64,000 nt of DNA from Prolixibacteraceae bacterium (GTDB lineage Bacteria; Bacteroidota; Bacteroidia; Bacteroidales; Prolixibacteraceae): positions 4,030,001-4,094,000 of the forward strand of contig CP082230.1 in the NCBI GenBank assembly GCA_019856515.1. The letters are read 5' to 3'. The position numbers and the translations under genes were made by a program. The notes beneath the pieces were generated by a model. The model ran no database searches. It saw nothing but the letters and a program-made list of their open reading frames with translations, and had not been told where the DNA came from. Of the stretch, positions 55,587 to 64,000 are shown in pieces. Numbering within the stretch: the stretch's first letter is position 1; every line of letters starts with the position of its first letter.

Positions 55587-57479
55587 GTGTGCCATGCATG
55601 GAAATTAACTAATCGGTGTAAGTCCGTAGTGGAGGTTTGTAGAGCCAACCACCTAGCAGAAGGCAAGGGTGCTTATCGTGAGGTATAACCTGAAGGAAGC
55701 CGTATGCAAAACTCTGATCCGAGGTATACGAATCGCATTAGGCGGTATATAACTGGATAAGCTTGCACAACAAAGTAAAGTCCGAATTCTACACGGAGTT
55801 TATACCGTAGATGTGGCGGATAGATGGAGTGAAAGTTAATTTCCTTACCATGGGAGGTCTCGCAGATGGATACAATGTATTTCCCTGTCCATTCATAAAA
55901 AGTTAACTGTGAGAAGTCAGCCGAGGTCATAGTACTGTAGCCACTTTACAGGAAGGACTGAATCTTAAATTGTTCATAATACAGACTGTTACCTAATGAA
56001 AGGATCAATGCAGAAAATATCGGAAGATAGCTACTTAAGTGAAGGTAGAGCGGAACTCGAGAATAACTCAAGAGCGCACACTTTCAAGGGATAACTGAAG
56101 GCATTATGGAAACGAACATTACAACAGATAATTTATTAGAACGTGTCCTAGAATCAGGTAACCTAAATAAGGCTTATTTACAGGTTTATCGTAATAAAGG
56201 GAGTCATGGAGTTGATGAGATGCAAGTGGAATCCTTAAAAGATTATCTCAGACTTCATCGAGAAGTTTTAATAGCAGAACTACGAGAAGGGAAGTACCTT
56301 CCCAATCCTGTACGACGAGTCGAAATACCCAAAGAACCAGGTAAAACACGCCCTTTAGGTATTCCTACTGTCGTGGATCGAGTTATTCAACAAGCCATTT
56401 CACAAGTTCTTAGTCCTATTTATGAGGAACAGTTTTCCAATTATAGCTTTGGATTCCGTCCGAATAAAGGAGCACATACAGCTATTATAGCCTGTAGCCA
56501 AACGATCACAGCAGGTTATCATTATGCTATCGATATGGATATGGAAAGATTTTTCGATACCGTAAATCATAGCAAGTTGATAGAGATCTTATCACGAACG
56601 ATAAAAGATGGTCGATTAGTTTCCTTAATCCATAAATATCTAAGAGCCGGAGTTGTTGTTGAAGAGCAGTTTCAAGAAACAGAAACAGGAGTTCCTCAAG
56701 GAGGACCATTAAGTCCATTGCTAAGCAACATTATGCTGAATGAATTAGACCATGAACTCACAAGACGAGGACATGAGTTTGTTCGTTATGCAGATGATAT
56801 TGTCATCTTATGTAAAAGCAAGCGAGGAGCTACACGCACGATGAATTCTACAATTCGTTTTATAGAAGATACTCTATTCTTAAAAGTGAATCGAGATAAA
56901 ACAGAAGTGGTGCGCTACAATCAGATTAAGTTTCTTGGCTACAGTTTTTACAAAACAAAAGGTGTCGTTCGTTTTCGATTGTCGAAAAAGACACAACGGA
57001 AAGTGAAGCGCTCTTTGGAAGGAATTGTAGCACGGAATAATAGTATTGGTTACGATGAAATCAAATCCAAGCTTAAAAGCTATATTCAAGGATGGGTAAC
57101 CTATTATCGATTGGCAGATATGAAATCATTTCTGAAACAAGTAGATGAATGGCTAAGACGACGTATCCGTATGGTAATATGGAAATGTTGGAAAAGAGTA
57201 AGAACGAAGATGAAGAATTTAATGAAACTCGGAGTTTCGAAGAACAAAGCGTATGAATATGCTAATACGAGGAAAAAGTATTGGCGCATTTCAAAGAGTC
57301 CAATTCTACAAACGACTATAACGAATAAGAATTTGGAGAAGGCAGGCTATATTACGCTAAGTGATTATTATCAGAAAGTAAAGTCGTGATTTAGGGAGTC
57401 GCCGTATACGAGACCCGTACGTACGGTGGTGTGGGAGGTGTACTGGAAGATAAAATATCTTCCAGCCATCTACCCGATT
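55587..57479 (+). mobile_element. Group II intron, intact copy (IIC type)
   Basis: Begins GTGTGCC at 55587 directly behind the end of the deleted copy and ends CATCTACCCGATT at 57479. It has a ~500-base 5' ribozyme part, an endonuclease-less IEP, and domains V/VI at 57390-57479. Insertion after a terminator and the lack of an HNH domain are typical of class C introns. The uninterrupted target would be the mltF terminator followed by TTGGTAAGCC. Confidence 0.9.
56106..57389 (+). CDS. ltrA: Group II intron reverse transcriptase/maturase
   Basis: A 427-residue IEP. The reverse transcriptase spans about 10-290 with KGSHGVDEM, PLGIPTVVDRVIQQAI, SNYSFGFRPNKGAHTAI, GVPQGGPLSPLLSNIML and the catalytic YADD (residues 228-231). 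Domain X/maturase (about 310-400) follows: GWVTYYRLADMKSFL and DEWLRRRIRMVIWKCWKR. No HNH endonuclease is attached. It promotes splicing and retrohoming of its own intron and probably acts on the deleted copy next door. Residues DD are intact, so it should be active. Confidence 0.96.
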   Translation: METNITTDNLLERVLESGNLNKAYLQVYRNKGSHGVDEMQVESLKDYLRLHREVLIAELREGKYLPNPVRRVEIPKEPGKTRPLGIPTVVDRVIQQAISQVLSPIYEEQFSNYSFGFRPNKGAHTAIIACSQTITAGYHYAIDMDMERFFDTVNHSKLIEILSRTIKDGRLVSLIHKYLRAGVVVEEQFQETETGVPQGGPLSPLLSNIMLNELDHELTRRGHEFVRYADDIVILCKSKRGATRTMNSTIRFIEDTLFLKVNRDKTEVVRYNQIKFLGYSFYKTKGVVRFRLSKKTQRKVKRSLEGIVARNNSIGYDEIKSKLKSYIQGWVTYYRLADMKSFLKQVDEWLRRRIRMVIWKCWKRVRTKMKNLMKLGVSKNKAYEYANTRKKYWRISKSPILQTTITNKNLEKAGYITLSDYYQKVKS

Positions 57480-57532
57480 TTGGTAAGCCAGGCTCCTGTA
57501 TAGATATCCTTGTTTAACGGATGTGATGGGGG

Positions 57533-58180
57533 TTAAAATGTAATCTGACTTTGTGCCTTCTCTTTTAACCTATTCCATATTATCTCCATCTCTGAAAGAA
57601 TCATGGCGGTGGCTCCCCATATTTTGGTGTTATGATAGTTGTAGCTAGGAACTGTGACGATGTTCCCTTTGACATCGACTTGCATATTGCCTTTAGAGCC
57701 AAAGAGATCGTCGATAATCAACTCATCGAGTGCCTCTACTTCATCAGGATTGATTTGAAATTGTGGTTTGCCACTGATAAACGCAAGGTAGGGGGTGATA
57801 TAGAAGGTGCTCACAGGGATATATATTTTAGAGAGTGGTCCTATCACATCTTCTTTATTGATGTTGAGTCCCACCTCTTCGAAAGTCTCTCTGAGTGCAG
57901 TATCCATTAGGTTACGATCTTCTTCGATGTCGAACTTGCCTCCAGGGAGGGCAAATTGTCCTGCATGATTTCTCATTTTTGAAGTTCGTTTGATCACACA
58001 TGTTTTGAATGTCTGGTCGAACCATATCACGATCAATACAGCACTCTCTTTCGGTTGTACATGCTTTCCTAGAGGCTTCAGCTCTCTAATATAAGGTAGC
58101 ATTCGAAGGTGTGCCTCCTCTCCAGGGAGATGGTGTGTAATCTGTTCTTTTAGGTAGCTAATGGATTCTCTTCTATTCAT
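57533..58180 (-). CDS. Nudix hydrolase, CoA diphosphatase-like
   Basis: A 215-residue protein with the Nudix box FALPGGKFDIEED...TALRETFEEVGLN (about 92-120) in the long-spacing form of the CoA-pyrophosphatase branch. The preceding AVLIVIW and KTCVIKRTSKMRNHAGQ fit that family. It probably hydrolyses CoA or acyl-CoA to 4'-phosphopantetheine and 3',5'-ADP. One base separates it from the permease gene upstream, so they are cotranscribed with the flippase-like gene. Confidence 0.88.
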   Translation of the reverse strand: MNRRESISYLKEQITHHLPGEEAHLRMLPYIRELKPLGKHVQPKESAVLIVIWFDQTFKTCVIKRTSKMRNHAGQFALPGGKFDIEEDRNLMDTALRETFEEVGLNINKEDVIGPLSKIYIPVSTFYITPYLAFISGKPQFQINPDEVEALDELIIDDLFGSKGNMQVDVKGNIVTVPSYNYHNTKIWGATAMILSEMEIIWNRLKEKAQSQITF

Positions 58181-59431
58181 CTAATCAAATTTAATGGCCT
58201 TGTCTGGCGAGATCCTAGATATCATCATCGACGGAATCACAAGCATTATAATGGTAATGGCAAGTGTCGCGATATTGAGGATTACCAGATAAGAGATATT
58301 GAGTTCGATGGGGACTTTATCGACATAGTATGAAGTTGGATCTAAAGGAATGATACCAAACTTTTTCTGTGCAAAACAGAGTGCTAATGCGATAAGATTC
58401 CCCCAAAACAGACCTTTGGTAATAAGAAAGGCTGCTATGGTTAGAAACAATCTTCGGATGCTTTTGTTCTGAGCTCCTATCGCTTTTAATGTACCAATCA
58501 TCTGTGTGCGCTCTAGAATAAGGATCAGTACACCCGAGACCATATTAAAGCCAGCCACCGCAATCATGAGCCCTAGTATAACCCACACATTCATATCGAT
58601 AAGCCCTAGCCAGTCGAATATCTCTCTGTATTTGTGTTTGATATTCACGGGGCGTATGGTGGGGATGTTCTCTTTATAGTTAAGAACAATGTTTTGTACA
58701 TCATATGTGGTTTGATCTAGACGGTCAAAATCGTTAAGTGTAATGTCATAACCACTGACTTGATTTGGTGCCCACTTATTGAGACGTTGAATTTGTCGGA
58801 TATCTACAAGGGCAAAGATCTTATCGAACTCTGTTAGAGAGGTGTAGAAGATGCCTTTTACAATAAACTTACGTAGCTGGGGAACCGTTTGTGACTCTTT
58901 CATGAAATACATTCGTATTGCATCGCCTACTTTGAGTCGCATTCTCGATGCAAGAGATTGGGATATCATGATACCAATGCCTGCCTTGTCGCGCTTTAGA
59001 TCTAATACCTTGCCATCGACAAGATGCTTCTTGAAGAAGGTCCAGCGGTGGTTTGTCCCGAATCCTTTAAGTATTACTCCTTCGATCTCTTCACCGGTAT
59101 GTATGATACCAGATTTGGTCGCAAAGGTCTCCATATGATTGACGTTGTCGAGCGACTTCACTTTATCGACCCATTCCTCATCAGAGAGAATTGGTATGTT
59201 GTCATAGCTATTGCTTGTGCTATAGTTCAATAGCTGAATGTGGGAACCGAATCCTACAACTTTGTCTTTTACCTCTTTTTTAAAACCGACAGTAATTGAG
59301 ACCGCCAGAATAATCACCACAATACCAATCGTTATTCCTGCTACGGCAAAGTTAATGATCGACCGACTAAAATGGTGCTTCTGATTCTTATCGAAGAACA
59401 GTCTTTTTGCTAAAAAATATTCATACTTCAT
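58181..59431 (-). CDS. LolC/E-type ABC transporter permease
   Basis: A 416-residue inner-membrane protein with one N-terminal helix (about 25-50), a large periplasmic domain (about 50-260) and three C-terminal helices (about 275-410), the MacB/FtsX plan. It ends in MISRISPDKAIKFD, which is usual for the family. It moves lipoproteins or similar substrates to the outer membrane with an ATPase encoded elsewhere. It lies between the Nudix and flippase-like genes with gaps of 0 and 4 bases. Confidence 0.87.
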   Translation of the reverse strand: MKYEYFLAKRLFFDKNQKHHFSRSIINFAVAGITIGIVVIILAVSITVGFKKEVKDKVVGFGSHIQLLNYSTSNSYDNIPILSDEEWVDKVKSLDNVNHMETFATKSGIIHTGEEIEGVILKGFGTNHRWTFFKKHLVDGKVLDLKRDKAGIGIMISQSLASRMRLKVGDAIRMYFMKESQTVPQLRKFIVKGIFYTSLTEFDKIFALVDIRQIQRLNKWAPNQVSGYDITLNDFDRLDQTTYDVQNIVLNYKENIPTIRPVNIKHKYREIFDWLGLIDMNVWVILGLMIAVAGFNMVSGVLILILERTQMIGTLKAIGAQNKSIRRLFLTIAAFLITKGLFWGNLIALALCFAQKKFGIIPLDPTSYYVDKVPIELNISYLVILNIATLAITIIMLVIPSMMISRISPDKAIKFD

Positions 59432-59435
59432 TTTC

Positions 59436-60455
59436 TTATGCCTCCGTCAATTGATGTGGTTTCTTAAATGTAACTATGATAGATGTGATCCCTCCAACCA
59501 CGATGGTCACAAGGGTTATGGCGGAGTGTACTACCAATGCAAAGATTAATCCCTCTTGTCGACCCACGCCATAAAGTGCTAATGCTTCGACAGTCATAAA
59601 ATGCCATGGTCCCATTCCTCCTTGAACGGGCGCCACCATTCCGTAGCTACCAAAGACAAATACTGTCATTCCTGCCATGACGCTTAAGTGGCTTGTGAAG
59701 TCAAAAGCAAAGAAGCATACATAGTCCATCGCAAAGTATAGAAACCATATGGCTAGCGTATAGAGAATAAACTGAAATGGCTTTTGAATCTTTGCAATAG
59801 CCAGAATACCTTGTATAAAGCTCTGTACCATTGTGATTTTCTTTAGTCTTTCCGAAACGATCACTTTGTACGCTATGAATCCCAATGCAGCTACGATGGC
59901 TATAATAGCCACTATGCCCATAGGATTTAGAAAAATCATCGTGATCTTATCATATATCTTGGGTTGCTCTTTTATGAAGTCAATGATTTTAGAGGTCTGT
60001 GCAAGGATCACTACCACTGTCAGCGATAGGAGCATGATCATATCGATAATACGTTCACTTACTACTGTTCCTAGAGCCTCGCTAAAAGAGATCTTCTCCA
60101 TTTTAGATATGCCAGCACAACGAGTCACTTCTCCCATTCGAGGAACGATATAGTTCATGAAATATGCAGACATTACCGCCAAAAAAGAGTTGCTAAAACT
60201 GACGGTACGCTGGTTGTTGTTTAATACAATATTCCATCTTAAAGCCCTAAATACGTGGCTTAAGATGATCATCCCCATGGCCATCAATACCCACTGGTAT
60301 TTAAAGCCTTGAGACAGATGGTTGCGTAATAACTGAAAATCAAAGTCACGATAGATATAGTAAAATATTCCTGCACCTATCAGAAGAAAAAGAATATATT
60401 TAAGTTTATTTTGAAATATCTTAACCAAGAGAATTAATTTTAAGAGGTTTAACAA
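59436..60455 (-). CDS. Flippase-like membrane protein (LPG synthase TM/UPF0104 family)
   Basis: A 339-residue protein with about eight membrane helices and family blocks RALRWNIVLNN, MNYIVPRMGEVTRCAGISKMEKISFSEALGTVVSERIIDM and APVQGGMGPWHFMTVEALALYGV. Members are lipid or glycolipid flippases/transferase membrane halves; no acyl-transfer domain is attached here. No ATG lies near the start: I keep TTG 60455, with TTG 60428 as an alternative. It is the first gene of an operon with the LolC/E-type and Nudix genes. Confidence 0.85.
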   Translation of the reverse strand: MLNLLKLILLVKIFQNKLKYILFLLIGAGIFYYIYRDFDFQLLRNHLSQGFKYQWVLMAMGMIILSHVFRALRWNIVLNNNQRTVSFSNSFLAVMSAYFMNYIVPRMGEVTRCAGISKMEKISFSEALGTVVSERIIDMIMLLSLTVVVILAQTSKIIDFIKEQPKIYDKITMIFLNPMGIVAIIAIVAALGFIAYKVIVSERLKKITMVQSFIQGILAIAKIQKPFQFILYTLAIWFLYFAMDYVCFFAFDFTSHLSVMAGMTVFVFGSYGMVAPVQGGMGPWHFMTVEALALYGVGRQEGLIFALVVHSAITLVTIVVGGITSIIVTFKKPHQLTEA

Positions 60456-60579
60456 AACAGAAGTTTCATCAAGCTTGTTATATTTGCATCCATATTCATG
60501 CTAACATACAAAAGTACCAAATTGTAGCTAGCTAAGATATCTCTTTTGGATGAATTCCATATATTAATAGAAGAAAAAT

Positions 60580-61365
60580 ATGTCACTGGTAAGAGCAAAA
60601 AAGAATTTAGGACAACACTTCTTGACAGACTTAAGTATTGCAAGAAGAATTGTCGATAGTATTCAACACCGAGAGGTGTCTAAGGTTATTGAAGTGGGTC
60701 CAGGAATGGGGGTGCTAACTCAATATTTGATCGAAGAGGAATTTCCAGAGGTATATCCTGTAGAGATTGATGTCGAATCTGTGGCATATCTAAAAGAACA
60801 CTATCCAACTCTTTCTGATCGTATTTACGATGGCGACTTTTTGAAGATGGATTTTAAAGCGATATCAGAAGATCCTATTGTCATTATCGGTAACTTTCCA
60901 TACAATATCTCAACGCAGATATACTTTAAGATATTAGAGAATAGAGATCAAGTGGTTGAATCTGTCGGGATGATCCAAAAAGAGGTGGCAGAGCGTATTT
61001 GTTCGCCTCATGGATCAAAAGTGTATGGAATACTTTCGGTGTTTGTACAGGCCTTCTACGATGTCGAATATCTTTTTACGGTGGAGGCGAATGTCTTTAA
61101 CCCACCACCAAAAGTGCAGTCGGCAGTGATGCGTATTACTCGTAATGATCGTCAAACTCTTCCTTGTGATGAGGCGATGTTCTTCCGTGTAGTCAAAGCT
61201 ATCTTTAATCAAAGAAGGAAAGCCATTCGTAACAGTCTCAAGTCGGTATGTGCGAATGTTTCAGAGTTAGATACTGAAATGCTTCAAAGACGTCCTGAAC
61301 AGATGAGTGTTGAAGACTTTATCTCTCTGACTTGTATGGTTGAAGAGCTAATGAACAGATCATAA
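60580..61365 (+). CDS. rsmA: 16S rRNA (A1518/A1519-N6) dimethyltransferase
   Basis: A 261-residue enzyme (KsgA) that dimethylates two adjacent adenines in the 3' terminal hairpin of 16S rRNA, using SAM. Motifs: KKNLGQHFL at the start, SAM-binding IEVGPGMGVLT (about 41), the catalytic NFPYNIS and the C-terminal small domain IFNQRRKAIRNSLK. It is divergent from the flippase-like gene with a ~125-bp intergenic region. Confidence 0.97.
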   Translation: MSLVRAKKNLGQHFLTDLSIARRIVDSIQHREVSKVIEVGPGMGVLTQYLIEEEFPEVYPVEIDVESVAYLKEHYPTLSDRIYDGDFLKMDFKAISEDPIVIIGNFPYNISTQIYFKILENRDQVVESVGMIQKEVAERICSPHGSKVYGILSVFVQAFYDVEYLFTVEANVFNPPPKVQSAVMRITRNDRQTLPCDEAMFFRVVKAIFNQRRKAIRNSLKSVCANVSELDTEMLQRRPEQMSVEDFISLTCMVEELMNRS

Positions 61366-61708
61366 AAATACTATCCATAGCCTCTATCGTGAGAACTCCT
61401 CATGTTAGAGGCAATGTTTTTCCTCCTATTACCTGCTTTCCCTTGTAGCACCAACACTTCTCTGGTATCGGTTTTATCCAAATATCTTAGGTCACTCCTC
61501 TCTTTGTGTCTTCATTTGCTGAATTAACATGATATGAATCCATCTGTTAATAATAAGCACCTATCGTTAAACATCTGATTTCATGAAAACATAACTGGCA
61601 ATATGGTGTTCTTATAGGACTTAATGTTTGATGAAAAGTAACGAAACATTGCGATCACTATCTCATATCTAATTTCAGAACCAAAGTTTAAATGTAACGC
61701 TTTATATT
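61366..61708. terminator. Intergenic after rsmA, with terminator
   Basis: GCCTCTATCGTGAG and CTCATGTTAGAGGC form a hairpin (61380-61413) followed by ATGTTTTT. The rest is AT-rich with no gene. Confidence 0.65.
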
Positions 61709-62275
61709 ATGATGAGAATATTTAAGATACACGATGTAGCATCTGCACCAGAGAAGAGTCATTCAATACTAGAAGATGCTTTGAAGAATAGAGGACGTAT
61801 CCCTAATTTATACGGTGTATTGGCTGAATCTCCCCAACTCCTTGAGGCCTATGTTGGATTACATAAGTTATTTGAGAACTCTTCGTTTAACAAAGAAGAG
61901 CTTACGGTGGTGTGGCAGACGATTAATGTTGAACACGAATGTACTTACTGTGTTCCGGCACATACCCTTATTGCTAAGTCGATGGGAGTGGATAGTGATA
62001 TTATAGAGGCATTAAGAAATGAGACTTTCTTGCCTTCCGATAAGTTGCAAGTTCTACATAATACCACCCTGCTTATTGTGCGAAATAGAGGTGTGCTAAC
62101 AGATGCTGAGTTAGAACGATTTTATGATGTGGGTTACGAAAACAGACATCTTTTAGATATCGTATTAGGCCTATCACAAAAGGTTATAAGTAATTATGTG
62201 AACCACTTGGCAAAAACACCATTAGACAATAGTTCTAAGAAGTTTGCATGGACTCCTAAGAATCCTAAATATTAA
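61709..62275 (+). CDS. Carboxymuconolactone decarboxylase-like (AhpD-type) protein
   Basis: A 188-residue all-helical protein with the CMD motif EHECTYCVPAHTLIAKSMG (Cys78, Cys81, His85), the redox CxxC plus His arrangement of AhpD-type enzymes. The function is probably peroxide or redox related; decarboxylase activity is unlikely. ATG 61712 is an equally possible start. It stands alone and ends at a bidirectional terminator. Confidence 0.9.
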   Translation: MMRIFKIHDVASAPEKSHSILEDALKNRGRIPNLYGVLAESPQLLEAYVGLHKLFENSSFNKEELTVVWQTINVEHECTYCVPAHTLIAKSMGVDSDIIEALRNETFLPSDKLQVLHNTTLLIVRNRGVLTDAELERFYDVGYENRHLLDIVLGLSQKVISNYVNHLAKTPLDNSSKKFAWTPKNPKY

Positions 62276-62345
62276 GTAAATAGAACTATAGATGTTGAAT
62301 GATATCTTAGGATAATTAAATATAGATTCTAACAGTCGGTTAATT

Positions 62346-62389
62346 AGGCCCATATAATGGTATTAATTCCTTTATATGGGCCTATCTAT
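62346..62389. terminator. Bidirectional terminator
   Basis: TAGGCCCATATAA and TTATATGGGCCTA form a 13-bp stem around TGGTATTAATTCCT between two convergent genes. Confidence 0.7.
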
Positions 62390-62398
62390 TGCAAAACA

Positions 62399-63001
62399 CT
62401 ACTCTGTTTGGATCTTATACTGTTCGATCTCTTCAGGTGTCATAATATGTATTCCATCTGCTGGTGCAGCATATATAGTGAAATAGTAAAAAGCTTCCGC
62501 ATCATCTCTTGTCATCCCTATCTCCTGATAATAACGGATGTAAGGCTCGTGATATTTATGTCCTTTCTCAAAGTCAGTGGCAACCTCTTCGTCTCCTGCC
62601 CACGAATGAACTCCTATTTCAACATTAGAACCTATAGTACGATATATCCCACTTAGGAATAGGTCAGTACCTCCAGATGCAACACTCCCATTAGCTACGA
62701 TTTCGGTGTTGAACCTGTTTTTGTGAATAAGAGTGCCTAGCACAAGGTTGATACTGTCATCGATAGACCCATCACACTGTATAAATCTCAACTTCTTGAT
62801 ATCAGGTTGCTCTTCCATCAGTCGTTTAAAATCCTCAAGAGCATTTGAGTTGATTATTCCATCGACAATGATAGCCGATTTATCTTCAGAGATGCAAAAG
62901 ATATTTGCTCTTTCGAGCTTCCTCATCGAAAGCCATTCACAACTTGTCGTAAGAGATAGGAGTAAAATAATCACCATTAAAAAAGAGCTCTTCCTTTTCA
63001 T
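62399..63001 (-). CDS. ClpP/crotonase-fold lipoprotein (COG3904-like)
   Basis: A 200-residue lipoprotein (LTTSC, Cys21). The body has GIINSNALEDFKRL, ANGSVASGGTDLFLSGIYRTI and EIGVHSWAG, followed by the helix EIGMTRDDAEAFYYFTI. This resembles periplasmic ClpP-fold proteins with a Ser (in VASGG), a His (VHSW) and acidic partners. Whether it is a protease is uncertain. Its signal peptide puts it on the outside of the inner membrane. Confidence 0.75.
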   Translation of the reverse strand: MKRKSSFLMVIILLLSLTTSCEWLSMRKLERANIFCISEDKSAIIVDGIINSNALEDFKRLMEEQPDIKKLRFIQCDGSIDDSINLVLGTLIHKNRFNTEIVANGSVASGGTDLFLSGIYRTIGSNVEIGVHSWAGDEEVATDFEKGHKYHEPYIRYYQEIGMTRDDAEAFYYFTIYAAPADGIHIMTPEEIEQYKIQTE

Positions 63002-63804
63002 ACATTCTGCTATTTAGAGTTTAATAATTACATGCCAGATTAGATGGAACCTTATTCTTAGTCTCTATTTGTCTGTTCGACATTAAAACTATCATCATAA
63101 TCCTAAGGTTATGATTCTATCTTTAAATCTGTTTGAATAAGACCTTTTCGAAATAGTCTCACTCCCGTCTTGATAATCCGTTGGAATAACAAGCAAAAAA
63201 AGCACATACTTCAGTCATTAATCCTAGATTAACAACTGAAGTATGTGCTTTTCTTAACACAACTAAATAATTTATCTCTATACCCTCAATCTCTTCTTCA
63301 GTGTTAGGATATATATGATATTTGTATATCTATTTAGCAATAGTAAATATAGTGAAAAATAGTGTAATGCTAGTTTTGATCTCTATACGTAGTGTATTTC
63401 AAATTTACCTAGAATTGGATGCCGAAATAGATATTTATACTTCAGCATAAGTTATATGAGCATCATTAGTTTCTGTCTGTTTAATGATAATGTGTTCATT
63501 TAGATGTCAATAAAGTGCTGTTGATTGAATGTTGAATACTCTTTTTCTCTTCAATATCATACCAAATCTCATTATAATATCCCAAAAAATGAACTCTTTT
63601 TGATCTCTCATATTGACAGGATTGAATTGTACGTAGTTCTATTTAACTATATGATAAATGGAATTGAACATATGGATAAACGCAAACATAAATGTTGTTA
63701 ATTGTTCATATACAGTCAATCATTGGAAGGAATGAAACACTTATGAACATACATAAACATATTTTCGTAAGTGAAATCAATAAACTCTCTAAAACCAAAA
63801 ACAT
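63002..63804. other. Long leader of the SusC-type gene
   Basis: AAAAGCACATACTTCAGT and ACTGAAGTATGTGCTTTT (63199-63255) form a perfect hairpin with flanking A/T runs, a likely two-way terminator. Several hundred AT-rich bases follow before the ATG. No gene is seen. Confidence 0.55.
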
Positions 63805-64000
63805 ATGAGAAAACAATTATTAACAAAAAAGATTGCAACGCTTCTTTTGCTTTCTGTTTATATGATGATTTCCTCTTCATCTATAGCACAAGAGAAGATT
63901 GTGATCACCGGAACGGTTTCTGATGCCTCTGGTGAGACTATTCCGGGTGCTTCTGTTCGAGTAAAAGAGTCCGATGCAGGTACCATTACTAACTTCGATG
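63805..64000 (+). CDS. SusC-like TonB-dependent receptor, start only
   Basis: ATG 63805 opens a protein with a signal peptide ending SSIAQ and the CarboxypepD_reg-like start VITGTVSDASGETIPGASVR, then VKESDAGTITNF, typical of SusC-family outer-membrane glycan importers. It continues beyond the window, so the cognate SusD and the locus substrate are unseen. Confidence 0.9.
   Translation, partial: MRKQLLTKKIATLLLLSVYMMISSSSIAQEKIVITGTVSDASGETIPGASVRVKESDAGTITNFD

Noticed and set aside
55587..57479. Diversity-generating retroelement or retron
   Set aside because: The reverse transcriptase has a maturase domain and intron RNA ends; no template/variable repeat or msr/msd found.

Overview
The window looks like a chromosomal segment of a polysaccharide-degrading, partly denitrifying member of the Bacteroidota, probably a Bacteroidales/Marinilabiliales relative. 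The evidence is rRNA promoters of the TAnnTTTG/TTG type, a SusC-type receptor start, a Porin_10 outer membrane protein, a DUF4294 protein, many lipoproteins with short lipoboxes, a sulfatase and several glycoside hydrolases. Taxonomy below phylum was not tested.

Layout. Positions 1-10,100 are a turbulent surface-lipoprotein region. It holds a large lipoprotein cut by the left edge, whose signal peptide is separated from its body by a G7 tract; two copies of a ~0.9 kb direct repeat with ~360 bp tandem modules; a truncated C11 (clostripain-type) peptidase; gene remnants; three paralogous small lipoproteins; and a GH3 glycosidase. Positions 10,500-17,500 hold gcvP, a lipoprotein, a DUF4294 protein, a FadR-type GntR regulator with a candidate operator, and a GHL10 glycosidase-like protein. 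Positions 17,500-21,100 hold two M49-like lipoproteins with damaged zinc motifs. Positions 21,500-25,730 are a nitric-oxide reduction operon (DUF438/hemerythrin, DUF1858-DUF2249, qNor). Positions 26,265-32,985 are a tandem array of seven paralogous loci (five ORFs, two decayed) for secreted proteins with a helical N-terminus and a beta-rich, barrel-like C-terminus. I recognise no described family for them.

After a 180-bp giant inverted repeat come two tandem rRNA operons (16S-Ile-Ala-23S-5S, the second with an extra 5S). They run into five tandem 209-bp units, each a chimeric degenerate 5S plus its own terminator. Positions 46,350-54,570 hold a sulfatase, a debranching-enzyme-like glycosidase, a porin and an MltF-like lytic transglycosylase. 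Two adjacent group II introns, the first internally deleted, sit exactly behind the transglycosylase terminator. The right end has a Nudix hydrolase, a LolC/E-type permease, a flippase-like membrane protein, rsmA, an AhpD-like protein, a ClpP-fold lipoprotein and the start of a SusC-like TonB receptor.

The two rRNA operons differ by single-base indels at universally conserved positions, and tRNA-Ile copy 2 has a broken T arm. This points to residual assembly or sequencing errors, so every frameshift reported here carries that caveat. The best candidates for something undescribed are the degenerate-5S array, the seven-member secreted-protein array, and the G-tract-controlled lipoprotein with its decayed duplicate.
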